From NCBI GenBank assembly GCA_950097015.1, contig CATNEN010000025.1, positions 620,001-684,000 on the forward strand: a stretch of DNA of 64,000 nt, written 5' to 3'. Position numbers and translations under genes: made by a program. Positions 33,598 through 45,904 of the stretch are shown in pieces. The notes beneath the pieces are model-generated. The model was not told the origin of the DNA. It made no database searches and was given only the letters and a program-made list of their open reading frames with translations. Numbering within the stretch: the stretch's first letter is position 1; each line of letters starts with the position of its first letter. The stretch comes from Macrostomum hystrix. Its lineage: Eukaryota > Platyhelminthes > Macrostomidae.

Positions 33598-36500
33598 TTA
33601 GTCGATGGCGGCAAAGTCTAGGTAGTCCACGGCCAGGTTGAGGCCGGCCTCCGCAATGCCGCCGGCCAGGTACAGTCGGGAGCCGTGCGCCAGGTGGGCG
33701 CAGCTCATGTGGCCAGACGGCAGGGTTGAGTGCTCAATCCAGGAGTTCGAATCCGGCCTGTACATATGGCAGGAGGTGCTGGGCCGGCCCGTGTTGTCTG
33801 TGGGAAATGCATATTAGGTCTAGGGTCAAGCTACAGGTGGCAGAATACACAAGACAGGCTATTTAGTTGACGTGAGGATATCAAGAGAATTCGAGGTGGT
33901 AAAAATCACAGAGCTTGAATTTGAAAATATTGGAGCAGCCACTTACCGAAGCCGGCAGCCAGTACGACTCGACCATCGTCCAGGGTGCACTGGGCAGCGT
34001 CCGCTCGGCCGATGAGCATAGGTGAGCACTCCGACCATTGCTCTGCGAGGGGCGGATAAGAGGAAGATGGAATCATAACCTGTGATATGAGCCCATCAGG
34101 ATCAGTGTCTATCACACATTATATCATACCTAATGACCCTAGCGGGATCATACCGCATGACCCTAGCGGGATCATACCGCATGACCCTAGCGGGATCATA
34201 CCCCATGACCCTAGCGGGATCATACCCCATGACCCTAGCGGGATCGTACCACATGACCCTAGCGGGATCATACTCCATGACCCTAGCGGGATCATACAGC
34301 ATGACCCTAGCGGGATCATACCCCATGACCCTAGCGGGAACATACTCAATGACCCTAGCGGAATCACACCCAATGACCCTAGCGGGATCATACCCCATGA
34401 CCCTAGCGGGATCATACCGCATGACCCTAGCGGGATCATAGCCAATGACCTCATTAGGTTTACAGCCCATGACCCCCAGCAGAGTCATATCCATGACCGT
34501 CAGCGTTCTCTGCAGCCGCCCTCACCAGTGTCCAAGTCGAAGCTGTGACATAGGCAGGAGAAGCCGTTCGCCAGGTTGGCGGGGTCCAGGCCGCCCATGC
34601 AGAGCACACGCCGGCCGGTGCGGGAGTAGATTGGAAACACGCGGCCGTGACTGGGCAGATCCGGCAGCTGGCGCCATTTGCAGGCGCGAAAGTCGAACAC
34701 TTCACAGCCGGCCACCGGGGTGCGGCCCTCGCGACCGCCTGTTTTGTGGCATTTAACGATGGAACAACTACGAGTAATAAACTGGTACAATAGGACTTAA
34801 GAAAAAATTATATTATTATCAGGATTTGTGCTCAATTGGGATCTCGGATCATCTGGACTGAGCTCATTTGGGATCTCGGATCATCTGGACTGTGCGTATT
34901 TGGGATCTCGGAGCATCTGGACTGTGCTCAATTGGGATCTCGGAGCATCTGGACTGTGCTCAATTGGGATCTCGGAGCATCTGGACTGTGCTCATTTGGG
35001 ATCTCGGATCATCTGGACTGTGCGTATTTGGGATCTCGGAGCATCTGGACTGTGCTCAATTGGGATCTCGGAGCATCTGGACTGTGCTCAATTGGGATCT
35101 CGGATCATCTGGACTGTGCTCATTTGGGATCTCGGATCATCTGGACTGTGCGTATTTGGGATCTCGGAGCATCTGGACTGTGCTCAATTGGGATCTCGGA
35201 GCATCTGGACTGTGCTCATTTGGGATCTCGGAGCATCTGGACTGTGCTCAATTGGGATCTCGGAGCATCTGGACTGTGCTCATTTGGGATCTCGGAGCAT
35301 CTGGACTGTGCTTATATGGGATCTCAGAGCATCAGAGCATCTGAGTATCTGAGCATCTGAGCTCGGAGCAATCGAATGGAGAACTCAGCATGAGGAGATG
35401 AGGAGAACCTCATGCATTACGGCTGTAAATCACGGCAAGGAGTTGCTTCAACGCAAAGAACACTTAAAATACCATTGAAAGCAGTTGCATTTTAAACAGT
35501 TGTTCAAAATGAAGCCTCCATCCCGGCTTTACAGTTGTCTTGGCATTGTTATCATTGTTTTGCCAGCCCTGCCTATTGAAGCAGCAAAAAAGTTACACGT
35601 CATTGCTCACTAATTGCGCTACGACTGAGAGAATTAAATAAAGCAAATACGAGGAAAGCAGAATAGTCAATAAAGAAAGCGAACAATGAGCTAACGCGAT
35701 TCGTCAAAAACAATGGGTAGAATAATCAATCTGATACACAACACACGAATATAGTGAGATAGTTGCTGGGCGGATGTTGGAGAGGTGAGATGGGACTCAT
35801 TTTGGAGAAGCCAATTAGACTATTGGACCAATCCTAGCCTCACATTAGGGACAGGGGAGGCGTAGAGATGGAGAAAAATGCTGAGGGACCAGCATAGCAG
35901 GTCCCTACTTTTCCTATAAATGGAGCCGCGACGGCGACAGATTCCAGACTTCGCTGAATCACGCAACGAAGCCTAATCCAGGTTCCAGGACACGTTTGAA
36001 GCGTTAAGCAGAAGACTGCAAGGGCGCCCCGAAAAAAAGCAAGAGGTAAGTCAAATGCTCTTTGGCTTGTAGATATGCCTTCATTAATTTTCGTTCTGGG
36101 AACCTTGTGTCGCCTTGTCTTCTAACGCGTTCTAGTGCAAGATATCGGGACAAGATAACTTTCCGCAGTGTTTCAACCATCCTCTGTCGCAGCGTTAAAT
36201 ATTTGAAGTCAGTGAGGTGTGTCGGTGAGGCCTCTAAGAAAACGAACAAGAACCACGTCTCAAACGTGGTAAGGGGCACGCAACGATGAAGAAGTGAGTC
36301 TGAAGTAGCACTCACAAGCATACTTAAGATTGGCTAGCGAGAATTGCAATATGACAAATTAATGAGGATAGGACAATTTTAAGGCAAGTTCAGGCTACTG
36401 CTAAAGGCGGTTTCAATTCTGTGATCTTTGGTCCGATTGATCAACACGACAGATAATAACTTTTGCCGTTATACAAAAGCGGAACACCCCCTTATGCCCG

Positions 36501-39500
36501 CAGATGCTGTCTAATAGTATCGCCAAACTGCTAGTGCTGGCAGTTGCTTCTTCTTTGCTTCTGCTGACAATCGGCGAGGTTGCCAACGCAGCTGCCATTG
36601 CCGCTGCTTCCGAGCCACCTCGAGACGTCGTGGGTTCGTTTCACCTCGCGGAACAGCTGGCTGCCTCCGAGCTGCTCAACGAAGAGGAGGCGCAGCATCG
36701 GCAACAGCTGCGTCTGATGCTAGAGGCTCTGGAAGAGGAATACCCTGCCTTCGAAGAGTATTTTAACAAGCAACGACTGGAGCGGCAGAACAGTGGCCGA
36801 CACCGACAGGCGCAGAAGAAGTGGTACGAGTGGGGCAAGTGAAACGAGAGCTCCATTGTCGCGCGCAACAAACACTAAGCCTGGTCTGCCACAGTCGAGA
36901 CGGTGAAGCAAAGACTAATAGGAACAGAGAAAGAATCAAAATGTGTGAAAGAATGCTTCAAAACTGCTCTACAGCTTCTATTGCGCTTTGTCTTTTGTTT
37001 CTCTTTAACATATCCAACTGAAAAATAAATAAATTGAAGAAAGGTATTCAGCAATTTTTTGAAAAACTTAAGAGTAAAAAATACTTCTGGAGGATGGACA
37101 GAATGCTAATTAACAAGAAACCATCAGGTTTAACTTGTGCTTGAGTGTTCAGGTTGTTTGTCTTTTTTACTGAGACGCTACTCACTCACAATCGGTACAT
37201 GATGAAGTACGAGCGTTTTGGTTGTTGGGTTTATTAATAGTAAATAAGTAGAAACAAGAACTCATATAATTAGACTGTTTAGAACTATTTTTAGTGCAAT
37301 GCTTTAGATCGCAACTTTTTCAACTGAAAATGACATGCTCAAAACTGTATTAAAAATAATTCATTCAGTTTAAACTGAAATTTTACGGAAGCGACATGCT
37401 CGGCAATGAGCTGGTTTTTTATTTCTGCTTAACTTATCTTGCACATGCTATGTCCCTCACAGGCAGAGAGAGAACTATTATAACTACGAGCTAGTTGCAA
37501 ACAGCGTACAAAGAAAGACACAGGCCGAAAGATACTCTGTGCCACACGGAGCAGAACCAAAAATCAGCAAGAATAATACTTGGATTTGCTCACTAGCGAC
37601 AGCGAGACGCAATTCTAACTTCATTTCGGTGTTCTTCGCCGCAGTCCAACTTAAGCTAGGGATGAGCAATTGCAGACGTGATTGCCTATCGGAGGGCTGG
37701 CAGAGTGAGGGCGGGCACTGGCAAGTTGATGCCGCCCACATGGCATTGAAGCGTTGGAGGAAAAGGCTCCGATTTCATCATTTCGCTTCCACGCCCTCGA
37801 GAGTACTGACAGCATGAAGCTGAATGATACGCATCGTAGTCCACTCCAATGGCTTTGGAGAAGCGAACCGACCCCACCCAGGAAGGTAACTTTGAAGCTA
37901 TTATTCTCGCCCACAAAAGTTCTAGTGTTCTTTCCGAAAAGCTAGAGGATCTGTTGAGGTGAGGTGAGCATTTTTTCGAGCGTATTGCTAATGGGAATAA
38001 ACTAGAAAAAGCAGAAAAAAATTATAAAACCATGCAGACGTAAGAGCAGTTTGACGGTAAATTGAGAAAGCAGACTCAATGTCTACAAAGAACCATGAAT
38101 AGTCTATCTAAAACAGTTTTTGTGGGGGTTTTAAATACTTTTTTCTGTCTCGCATATTCATTAACGTTCAAATGCGCTTGCCCGCAATTGAGAAAGACAA
38201 TAACATTGTTTCAATTCAACAGTTGACTACGCCTGGTAAAGATGCATGGAAACTTGTCGGGAATAATAATTGTCTATAATTAGAGCATTCCACAGTCATG
38301 AGCAGTTATTGTTTACGGTGAACAATAGGCTGTTTGCGTAGCAGCAGCGGCGTAACAGCATTAGCAGCAGCAGCTTAAATTAGATAAGCGAAAGCGCATC
38401 CCAGCAGCCAGCTGGCTCCCAACAAGTGAAATGATGCTTAAAATTAAAACAAAACTCTTTAGGGATGGCACCAATATCAAAATCGACATCTCGGCAATAC
38501 AGTTTCTAAACCCGCACATTTTCAGCTAACAATGGAAACGGCTTTCATGTGTTTTGGGCCGCGCTCATCAAAGCAATAACCACGGCGATGCACGTGTTAT
38601 CCCAGCTCTTGATCAAATCCCCTCCGCTGACTGCCTAGCAACTCTCAGCTGCGCGCCCACCAGCCATATTCTCCCCCATAGAAGGCATTCGAAATTGTTG
38701 CTTTGGAAAAACAATGACGAGCTATTTTAGTTGTGCTCGATGAATTTACGTTTGGATTATCGCATTCGCCTGATCAGCTAGCTGGCTATTGCTCCATTTT
38801 GCTCGATTCCTCTCAATGCAATTACAACGTACAAAGGGCTACAATCGAAGTATGTATGCTAAATCAATGTGTTTTTTCCATATTCAGCAACGAAAAGCTA
38901 AAATGAATAGGCAAGTTTTATGTAAGACTATGTTTTTCTTTTTATTCAAATCCAAACCCAAAAAGAGCCTTCATTAATATATTTACTTTTATAAAGTGAA
39001 TACAGTACTGGAATGAACAGTAGTCGAAGGGTGTAACAGAATAAAATAATAATAATTGAGTACACCTTTCCCGATGAAGCTAGATATGCAGCCGACAGCA
39101 CACATGCGTCTATTGCGCGGCGGATATGAAGGCTGCGTACGGCTGTTCAGTCTATGGACTGGAGGGGACGCCACATCCACCGTGAATTACCCTAGCCGAT
39201 GCTAGTATCCATTTAACAGCTGGGTAAAGTGTCTTGCTAAGTGACACAAATTATTCCAGTGGAGTCAGGAATCGAACCTGGATCTTTAAGTCGTTAGTCC
39301 GACGCTCTAACGACTATATGGGCTATACCCCTTTTATTCATGGTAATAAAATCTACTATAATGTTCTTAAAATATCGCATAGACAATCATAGAGCCTAGC
39401 AATTCTGGTCTAATGTAGAAGTGCTATTCAAACTATGAAGCAAAAGCAAAAGGTTCAAAGCAATTAGGCTACAGATTTAACACCACTCCATAGTTGTATT

Positions 39501-42500
39501 CATAAAAAAGGTTAAAAGTGCAGACAGAAGCGGCTCCCTTACTAGCGCAATGCGAGCATAACACGCAAGCTAATTGGATCTAGCAAATGATTCCTTCTAT
39601 TATAAGCAACTTCCAACACTTCACCGATGCGCGAGCTTCCTTCTCCTTCAACGCCCAACACGCTCTAAGCACAGTTTGTCTATCGCAAACAATCGAGAGT
39701 CTCCGGTGCTACAGCATAGCAGCGTGAGCACAGTCCTGAGAAGCATTTCAAAGCGAAGGAAATGTTGAAAGAGGGACAAAAAATCCTGGAAGCTATTTAT
39801 GCTGAAGACAAGCCCATTAAGCGTCGCATAGCTAAGATGCCTAAAAAAGTCATTTAAAGTGTTTCTCTGTACTGCAAAGAAGAATTTAATTTATATTTTA
39901 CCGAATAAAATTTATCTAGGACTTGAGATGCGACATATGTAGGACACAAGTCCTACATAGAGTAAAGTCCTTAACCCAAGTCCTACAAGTCCTACAAGTG
40001 CGACAGAAGTCCCGTAGCGACAAATGAGTCCGACAAAAAGCATTAAAATGAAAAATACACCAAGGGAAGCAATCCTGTATCTGTGTCGATGCCAGATAGA
40101 CTAGAAAATTTAAGGGCACTCAACTGAACCAACAGCAGTGTCAAATAACTTGCAAACGCTATCCGATTCTCACCGAAGTCAGAAGTAACTAAATGCTGTA
40201 GCATAGGTCGAAATAAATGTAATGTGAATTGCACGACACCTTTTAAGTTGGATAGGGGTCATTTGAGTTCAACTTATCAACTCAAATGAGCTGGAGTTTT
40301 AAAACGGCGAAAAATAGATATATATTTTCAGTTTCCTGCTAACGTTGCGAAACTCAAGAGGTGGTGCACTTTGACGCCAATTAAAAACATTGTTTTTTAA
40401 TTATATTATTATGCACAATTAGGCACGCCAGTGCCTCTATTTTGACTTTGACCTCAGTGATTTTTATAATATACGTTGCAAGTGATTTTGTTACCTCGTT
40501 ATTGTCTGGCACCATACGCTTGTATAAGTAGATTGCTTTGTCATCGGCTAGAAGAATTTAGAAGCTCAGGACCATTTTCACGATTTATATAAAAAAATTA
40601 TCTGCAATGTGGCAGTACAATATCGAATTGCATTTGAAAAAGAAATATATATTAGTTCTAATACTTCTAGATAATACTTCTAACTAATAATAGTTCTCTA
40701 CTTCTGTTTTACGCCTTAGACAAATTTTGTTTTCCTATTTTGTAAGGCCTTAAAAGTCTAGCATGTTAGTTTGTGATTTTCGAATCGGAAGGTTGAGAGG
40801 GTTCTTCGGAACTCAGGGTCTGTGGTTTCAATAAGGTACCTTTCTGGTCAGTAAAATCTAAAAAAAGCATAGTGAAATTAATGATTTTCCTAGTTTTATC
40901 TTTTTTGTTTCCAGTTGAAAAAAAATGCAGAATTGTCTGCTGATTTCGGCTCGGCAGGTAAACATGATAGTCATACGATAAAACTATAGATACTAGTAGT
41001 TCCAAGGTCAAACTATGCTTGTCCTTCCTTAACAGTTTGTAGGGCGGGGAGAAGACTGGCTTTTATGTTTCGTAAAAAATCTGTACATTGAAGTAGACAT
41101 ACAGGTCTGCACAAAAGGTAAATACGTGTATCAGCGCTGACATTTTCACATGTGCACAAAGTCAGTACGCCAGATAATGCGAACCGACCTGTTGACAATC
41201 CTGGTGATAAAAAAGGAAGTTTAAAAGAAGTTTCATATAAAATGAGCGTCCAATGCTCTCGTGCTTAAACGGCAGAAGCAACTAGACACAGCTAATTCTT
41301 TGCTTTATGCAAGACTTTTTAGTTGAATAATGCGCTGTAATAGAAGGTGAGACGGAACGTGTATTTCTCATTTTAACAAATGTCTAATCAGACAAAACTT
41401 TAGTCAGACGTGACTTATTTCCATATAAAGCCATTAATCATGGACTAAATTGGTTCGAGTTACATGGAAATTTATCACAGTGCATCCGATGGCTATTGAT
41501 TTCATCTCGTCTGAATGAGACTAAATTTTCCAAATTTATAAATATTACAAGTAGAAATATTTATTAACTACTTGTAGGTGATTTTCATAATCGGGCTTTA
41601 GAGTGCTATAGAACAAGAATAGGGTTATGGCCAGCAGGCCACAAGCGTTCTCTCAGCGTCTGCGCTCCAAATTCACGTGGCCACGACGAACATACGAAAA
41701 CAGAACACAGTGCGAGTCGCAACACTCATCCTATTTCTGCGCCATCATGCATATCAGCTATCGTAGAGGTTCAGTTTATTTGCCCAGGTCCCACATCAAA
41801 ACCCAATGAATTCTTTGAAAAATTGTGTTACATTGCTGCAAGAAAATTGCTTTCGCTTGGGCCAGAAATTTGTTCATGCAGAAAGAATTACCCGTGGTTG
41901 TCAAGTTTTCTGAGAGAGATGACATCTACAAGAATGTCTCATATGGCGCTCTGGCAAGCACCAGGCAGGCCTGCTAAGCGTCTCGCATCTTTTAACTTGA
42001 ACGCCTGAGCAATATTAGCTGCAGCTTCAGACGGAGCTCACATGACAACGGTGCATGCCAAGCGGGGAGAATTTGCCTTGTCTTAAAATATAGAACAAAG
42101 GAGCTGACTTGTTCTCCCACTCTGCCATGGATATGACACTGACTAAACCCTTCAAAGCACAAGAAAGACTGACATCTCTCGTGAGCATTTTTAGGCAGAG
42201 GCATATTCAGAAAACTGTGTGATAACAAGGAGACTAGCACTCGATACATGGCCTTCATTCCACTTCATTCTGGACAAGAATACAGAAGCAGACTGAAATA
42301 AGAAAAAAATACTTTTAAGCAATCAACCAGCAATCAATCAATCTCGCACTGTTAAGTCGCAGACAATATTTCAAGCACTTTAATTCGTAGCTACTTCTTA
42401 CTGTATAGACAAAAGAGAAGACACATTTTTCATTTCATTGCAATTTTCACTGCGCTTTTCTAAAATTGTAAATCTGGTGCTACAAAAACAATACAAATGA

Positions 42501-45500
42501 AAAGTGTTTATGGTTAACCAAAACAAGTAGTTTCCTTTAAATATCAACCGCAACGTTGTGATGCATTATTATTACAACTGACTTTAATATCCATCTTTCT
42601 TCAATAACGACACTTAATAAATCATGATCACAAAATACATAACTTTCAGATTTTCAATTACACTCCTACGACTTTTTCTGTTGTGCTACAACTCATGGAA
42701 AATCGTTGCCGCACCATTGCAAAAAGATCAAGCCAGAGCTACTCCGCTGATGCTGATTTCCCTGGACGGCTTCCGACACGACTATCTGGCATTGTTTGCC
42801 AATTCAACACCGGTGCTGAACCGCCTAGCAGCCGGCGAAGGTGCTTACGCGCCGCGATTGCAGCCGGCTTACATGACTAAGACGGCCGCCAATCACTGGA
42901 CCATGGTCACCGGATTGCATCAAGAAGTGCACGGAATTGTTAACAACCAAATGTTTGATCCGGAATTCAATGAGACCGTTGATATGTTCGATACTGATGA
43001 CGAAAAATGGTGGAATACTTCGGAGCCAATCTGGCTAACAGCTGAAGCAAATGGACAGCGAGCCGGCGTGTACAGATGGCCGGGCGGTCATGTGGCTATC
43101 GGGGGCCGTCTGCCAACCTTCCTGACGCCGAGGACGGAAAGTGACATACCGCTCAGGGTCGGTTTAGACAGCGCACTCGACTGGCTAACAAACGGCCAAG
43201 CCAGTTTGGCTGTTTTGTATCACCACGAGCCAGACCTCACCGCTCACTACGAGGGACCCGGAGCGGTTGGTCCAGTGCTGGCTAGCATTGACGCAGATAT
43301 TGGTAGATTTTTTCGACAGTTAGAAGAACGTGGAATCCGAAATAGCGTTAATGTTATTATTACGTCTGATCATGGTAAGCCAAGTGCGACTGCATTGTTT
43401 CTATTTTTTGGACTGCATCGAATAATTCTGAAAACGGACGTTAATGGCTTGAATTCAAGTATCTTGGAGTGCAGCAATTAATCCAAGGAAGAGCAATCCA
43501 TTCTATCTAGATGAAATAGACCAGCAATTCATTCTTTCTTGATGAATTAGATCAGCAATCCATTCTTCATCGATGAAATAGATCAGCAATCCATTCTTCA
43601 TTGATGTCATTGACAAGCAATATACTATTCTTCGATGAAATGGAGTAGCAACTCAAGACTACTAGTCCTCGTTGGAATAGACAAGCAATCCATTCTGCCT
43701 CGATAGAATGGACCAGCAATCCAGTTTTATTCGATGAAAGACATTATTAATAGGTGCAATCTTCGATGCGGTAGATTAGCAAATGCAATATTTCTCGCCT
43801 ATTATCCGCAGGCATGCTGCCAGTGAACCACAGTCGCACTGTGTGGGTAAACGCCCGCAACCACTCGGCCACCAGAGCAGTGCTGCAGATGGGCGTCGCT
43901 CTGGGCTTATTCGCACAGCCTGGCAGAGCAGAAGAGCTTCGATCTGCAATGTTGCGCGACATCGCCGACAGGCCGGTGCGGGCTCTGCTACGCCAGGAGC
44001 TGCCAGACCGACTGCATTTCAGAGGGCACAGACGCATCCCGGATGTGATGCTAATGCCGTCAAGAGGCTATCACGTTGCGGACACTGACGACAGAGTCTG
44101 GAAGCTTGGCATGCACGGCGGGGACTCGGACTGGGATGAGATGATGGTGCCGCTGCTAGCGACGGGACCGGCGTTTGCCAGGGGCGCGCGAGTCGACTCC
44201 GTGGCTCAACAGACAGATGTCTATGGCCTGGCCTGCAGGCTTATCGGCCTGACGCCGAGGCCGCACAATGGCAGCGAACGGCCCCTGGTTGAATTGCTAT
44301 TTAGCGGCGCCGAAAACTGTCGGCAGTCGTGGCCAGTGCTTTCGGTGCTACTATTTGGATTTTATGCTCGCCACTGTGACCAGCTTTTTATCAAATGAGA
44401 TACCGAATATAAATATGCACGAACTCCAACTACTTTATTGCTTTATCCTAAAACATGAAATATGAGTAAACCTGTATTCATGGCACATCAGGCTTTTTTT
44501 ATTATAAATTATCCGATTCATTCATCCGATGAAGCACTCGACTTGGAACAGATTACTTAAACTGCCTTACAGGTAGGACATCCCGTTCCAAATTATGAAG
44601 CAGGTGACTACACTATCATACAGGTAGGACATCCTGCTTAAAACACGTGACTATACTATCCAACAGGTATAGGACATCCGGCTTAAAACAGGTGACTATA
44701 CTATCCAACAGGTATAGGACATCCGGCTTAAAACACGTGACTATACTATCCAACAGGTATAGGACATCCTGCTTAAAACAGGTGACTACACTATCCAACA
44801 GGTATAGGACATCCTGCTTAAAACAGGTGACTACACTATCCAACAGGTATAGGACATCCTGCTTAAAACAGGTGACTACACTATCCAACAGGTATAGGAC
44901 ATCCTGCTTAAAACAGGTTGACTACACTATCCAACAGGTATAGGACATCCTGCTTAAAACAGGTGACTACACTATCCAACAGGTATAGGACATCCTGCTT
45001 GAGCAGGTGACTGCCAGAGCCAAAAACAGCACAATGTGCCCAGCCTCACCGAAAAGGTAGAGCGAGTCCTCAACAAGGAAGCAGCCAGGTGAATACCGCT
45101 TATTAGTCATTGGTGGCAGGTTGCCAACCTTCTTTTTCTCCGGATCGAAGCAGTAGAACTCGTTCCGCGTTGAGCTCGCTGACTCCATGCCGCCGGCAAT
45201 GAAAAATTTGCCGCCTCGAGCTGCCACGGAGCAGCTCTTGACTGACATCGGCAGGCGACCGGCCTCCGACCACTGCTGCGATTCCGCGTCAAATGCGTCC
45301 AGCGTGGCCACGCCCGACTGGCCGGGACCGGAGCCGCCGAAAGAGTAGATGCACTTGCCTGCGGCCGTGCGTGCGGATGCGCGAACATGCTGCCAAACAT
45401 ATCGTCTCCCCCTGCCAAATATCTAGTCTCCCTCTGCCTAACATTTAGTCTCCCCCCTGCCGAACATCTAGTCTCCCCATGCCCAACATCTAATCTCCCA

Positions 45501-45882
45501 TCTTTATAAAGTCCAATCCCTCTCTCTCCAACATCTAATCTTTTATCCGTCCAATATCTTATCTACGCTCTCGCTTTTAACGAAGGCAACTGAACGCTAA
45601 GACACGCGTATCCTCACCCATGGTGAGCAGCTGTACGCCAGCTCTCGGCGTCGGCAGGCCTGGCACGGCGCTCCAGGCGTTGGCAGTGTCGCCGCAGCTA
45701 CCACCGTCGCCGTCGCCCAATCGTAGACTTTCGCAGGCGTCAATGGGCTGGCCGTTCTGCATACAGCCGCCAATCACAAACAGGGTGTTATCCAGCACAG
45801 TCATGGCTGGGAACACGTGCTGCTGCCGCATTGTTGGCAGGCTGCGCCAGCAGCTGCTGCCGGTTGGTGCCGATGCCGACAT
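33598..45882 (-). CDS. klhdc8: Kelch-repeat protein of the KLHDC8 type, five exons
   Basis: Exons 45882-45618, 45358-45050, 34738-34526, 34042-33947 and 33797-33598 join with phase-1 junctions to 360 residues, close to the roughly 350 of KLHDC8A/B. The chain is a single beta-propeller of kelch repeats and lacks BTB or BACK domains. Glycine-pair motifs recur (LFVIGG, CIYSFGG, FFIAGG, LYLFGG, LCMGG, LYLAGG), each followed by a WRxLP-type turn such as CKWRQLPDLPS. The start MSASAPTGSSCWRSLPTM lines up with the KLHDC8 N-terminus, and GGREGRTPVAGCEVFDF with its GGRQGKLPV segment. This is why I take Met 45882 although an acceptor-like CAG lies nine bases upstream. The human members are cytoplasmic; KLHDC8B acts at the midbody in cytokinesis. 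The LYLFG|GREG join spans a 10,311-bp intron (34739-45049) holding two genes on the plus strand. Arrays flank both ends of that intron. Confidence 0.88.
34135..34445. repeat. 24-bp minisatellite (ACCCTAGCGGGATCATACCG), kelch intron 3
   Basis: About 13 copies of a 24-bp unit, with CATACC/CACACC and ATG/ATG-context variants. Four frames are open over it because the period is a multiple of three. It fills most of the 483-bp intron. Confidence 0.93.
34826..35345. repeat. 32-bp minisatellite (TTTGGGATCTCGGAGCATCT)
   Basis: About 16 copies of CTCATTTGGGATCTCGGAGC plus ATCTGGACTGTG, with CAATTG and GCGTAT variants. It begins about 88 nt inside the 10.3-kb kelch intron at its 3' end. All three forward frames are open, because 32 is not a multiple of three and the unit lacks stops. 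Confidence 0.93.
35346..35910. other. Intronic spacer upstream of the neuropeptide-like gene
   Basis: No gene recognised. It probably contains upstream control sequence for the promoter at 35915. A short CAG-free AT-rich run and a GAGCATCTGAG remnant of the array are present at its start. Confidence 0.4.
35915..36045 (+). promoter_or_regulatory. TATA box and 5' UTR exon of the neuropeptide-like gene
   Basis: TATAAAT at 35915-35921 is followed about 25-30 bp later by a transcript-like segment ending in a strong donor, AAGAG|GTAAGT (last exonic base 36045). The matching acceptor CCCGCAG ends at 36503, directly before ATG 36504. The predicted 5' UTR intron is 36046-36503. Confidence 0.6.
36504..36842 (+). 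CDS. Putative neuropeptide precursor with one C-terminal amidated peptide
   Basis: A 112-residue open frame in one coding exon, nested in the antisense direction in the large kelch intron. Residues 1-29 are a clear signal peptide: charged start, then LLVLAVASSLLLLTIG, then small residues up to ANA. The middle is acidic and glutamine-rich (helical), like a spacer. The last eight residues are KKWYEWGK followed by the stop. KK is a classical prohormone-convertase site. Gly-Lys at the terminus would yield, after carboxypeptidase trimming, a C-terminal amide, giving WYEW-amide (or a longer form if cut further upstream). I do not recognise the peptide family. A TATA promoter, a 5' UTR exon and an AATAAA at 37024-37029 support a real short transcript. 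Alternative: a small secreted protein whose ending resembles a processing site by chance. Confidence 0.6.
   Translation: MLSNSIAKLLVLAVASSLLLLTIGEVANAAAIAAASEPPRDVVGSFHLAEQLAASELLNEEEAQHRQQLRLMLEALEEEYPAFEEYFNKQRLERQNSGRHRQAQKKWYEWGK
37024..37029 (+). terminator. Polyadenylation signal (AATAAA) of the neuropeptide-like gene
   Basis: AATAAATAAATT lies 182 nt beyond the stop codon, at a reasonable distance for a short 3' UTR. Confidence 0.5.
37040..39050. other. Kelch intron interior, unassigned
   Basis: Mostly AT-rich. A GC-richer, CpG-containing patch at about 37480-37930 has several overlapping medium open frames on both strands (for example minus 37651-37914). I could not match it to a family. 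A CAG/AGC-rich patch lies at 38340-38370. No RNA gene seen. Confidence 0.4.
39055..39337 (-). mobile_element. SINE family A, copy 3
   Basis: Plus strand GGAATCGAACCTGGATCTTT and GTCCGACGCTCTAACGACTA are the complements of box B- and box A-like tRNA motifs. The body TGCAGCCGACAGCACACATG and GTTCAGTCTATGGACTGGAG matches the other copies. Confidence 0.72.
39340..42600. other. Kelch intron interior, unassigned
   Basis: AT-rich, apparently single-copy sequence. A small imperfect repeat (AAGTCCTACAAGTCCTACA) occurs near 39980. Short frames here (for example plus 39574-39768, plus 41627-41809) have no family resemblance or splice partners. The last 100 bp should contain the ENPP promoter. Confidence 0.45.
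42624..44398 (+). CDS. Ectonucleotide pyrophosphatase/phosphodiesterase (ENPP4/5-like)
   Basis: Exons 42624-43374 and 43812-44398, phase-1 intron, 445 residues (ENPP4/5 about 450-480). An N-terminal hydrophobic segment (ITLLRLFLLCYNSW) serves as signal. The catalytic domain has the alkaline-phosphatase-superfamily metal ligands in order: LISLDGF (Asp), the nucleophile in MTKTAANH (Thr about 85, usual consensus TKTFPN), HHEPDLTAH (Asp, His), SDHGM (Asp, His, completed across the intron), and GMHGGD (His). A hydrophobic C-terminal stretch (VLSVLLFGFYARH) is a likely membrane anchor. The somatomedin and nuclease-like domains of ENPP1-3 are absent, so this is the short class. These enzymes hydrolyse phosphodiester or pyrophosphate bonds of extracellular nucleotides or phospholipids. 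The gene is nested antisense within the kelch intron. Phe-Pro after the nucleophile is replaced by Ala-Ala. Confidence 0.92.
43480..43765. repeat. Diverged roughly 30-bp repeat in the ENPP intron
   Basis: Eight or so degenerate copies of AGCAATCCATTCTTCTTCGA followed by TGAAATAGACC, filling most of the 437-bp intron and ending about 45 bp before the acceptor. Confidence 0.75.
44582..45003. repeat. 45-bp minisatellite at the 5' end of the large kelch intron
   Basis: Nine copies of a 45-bp unit (TATCCAACAGGTATAGGACA, then TCCTGCTTAAAACAGGTGAC). It ends about 47 nt from the donor at 45049. Open on both strands because 45 is a multiple of three. Confidence 0.92.
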
Positions 45883-45904
45883 AATCGAATGCTGATCAAA
45901 GAAG

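Noticed and set aside
37484-37916. Possible PTB-domain-like frame (minus strand, FKVTFLGGVGSLLQ)
   Set aside because: Only one short stretch resembles a PTB strand; the rest does not follow and no exon chain could be built.
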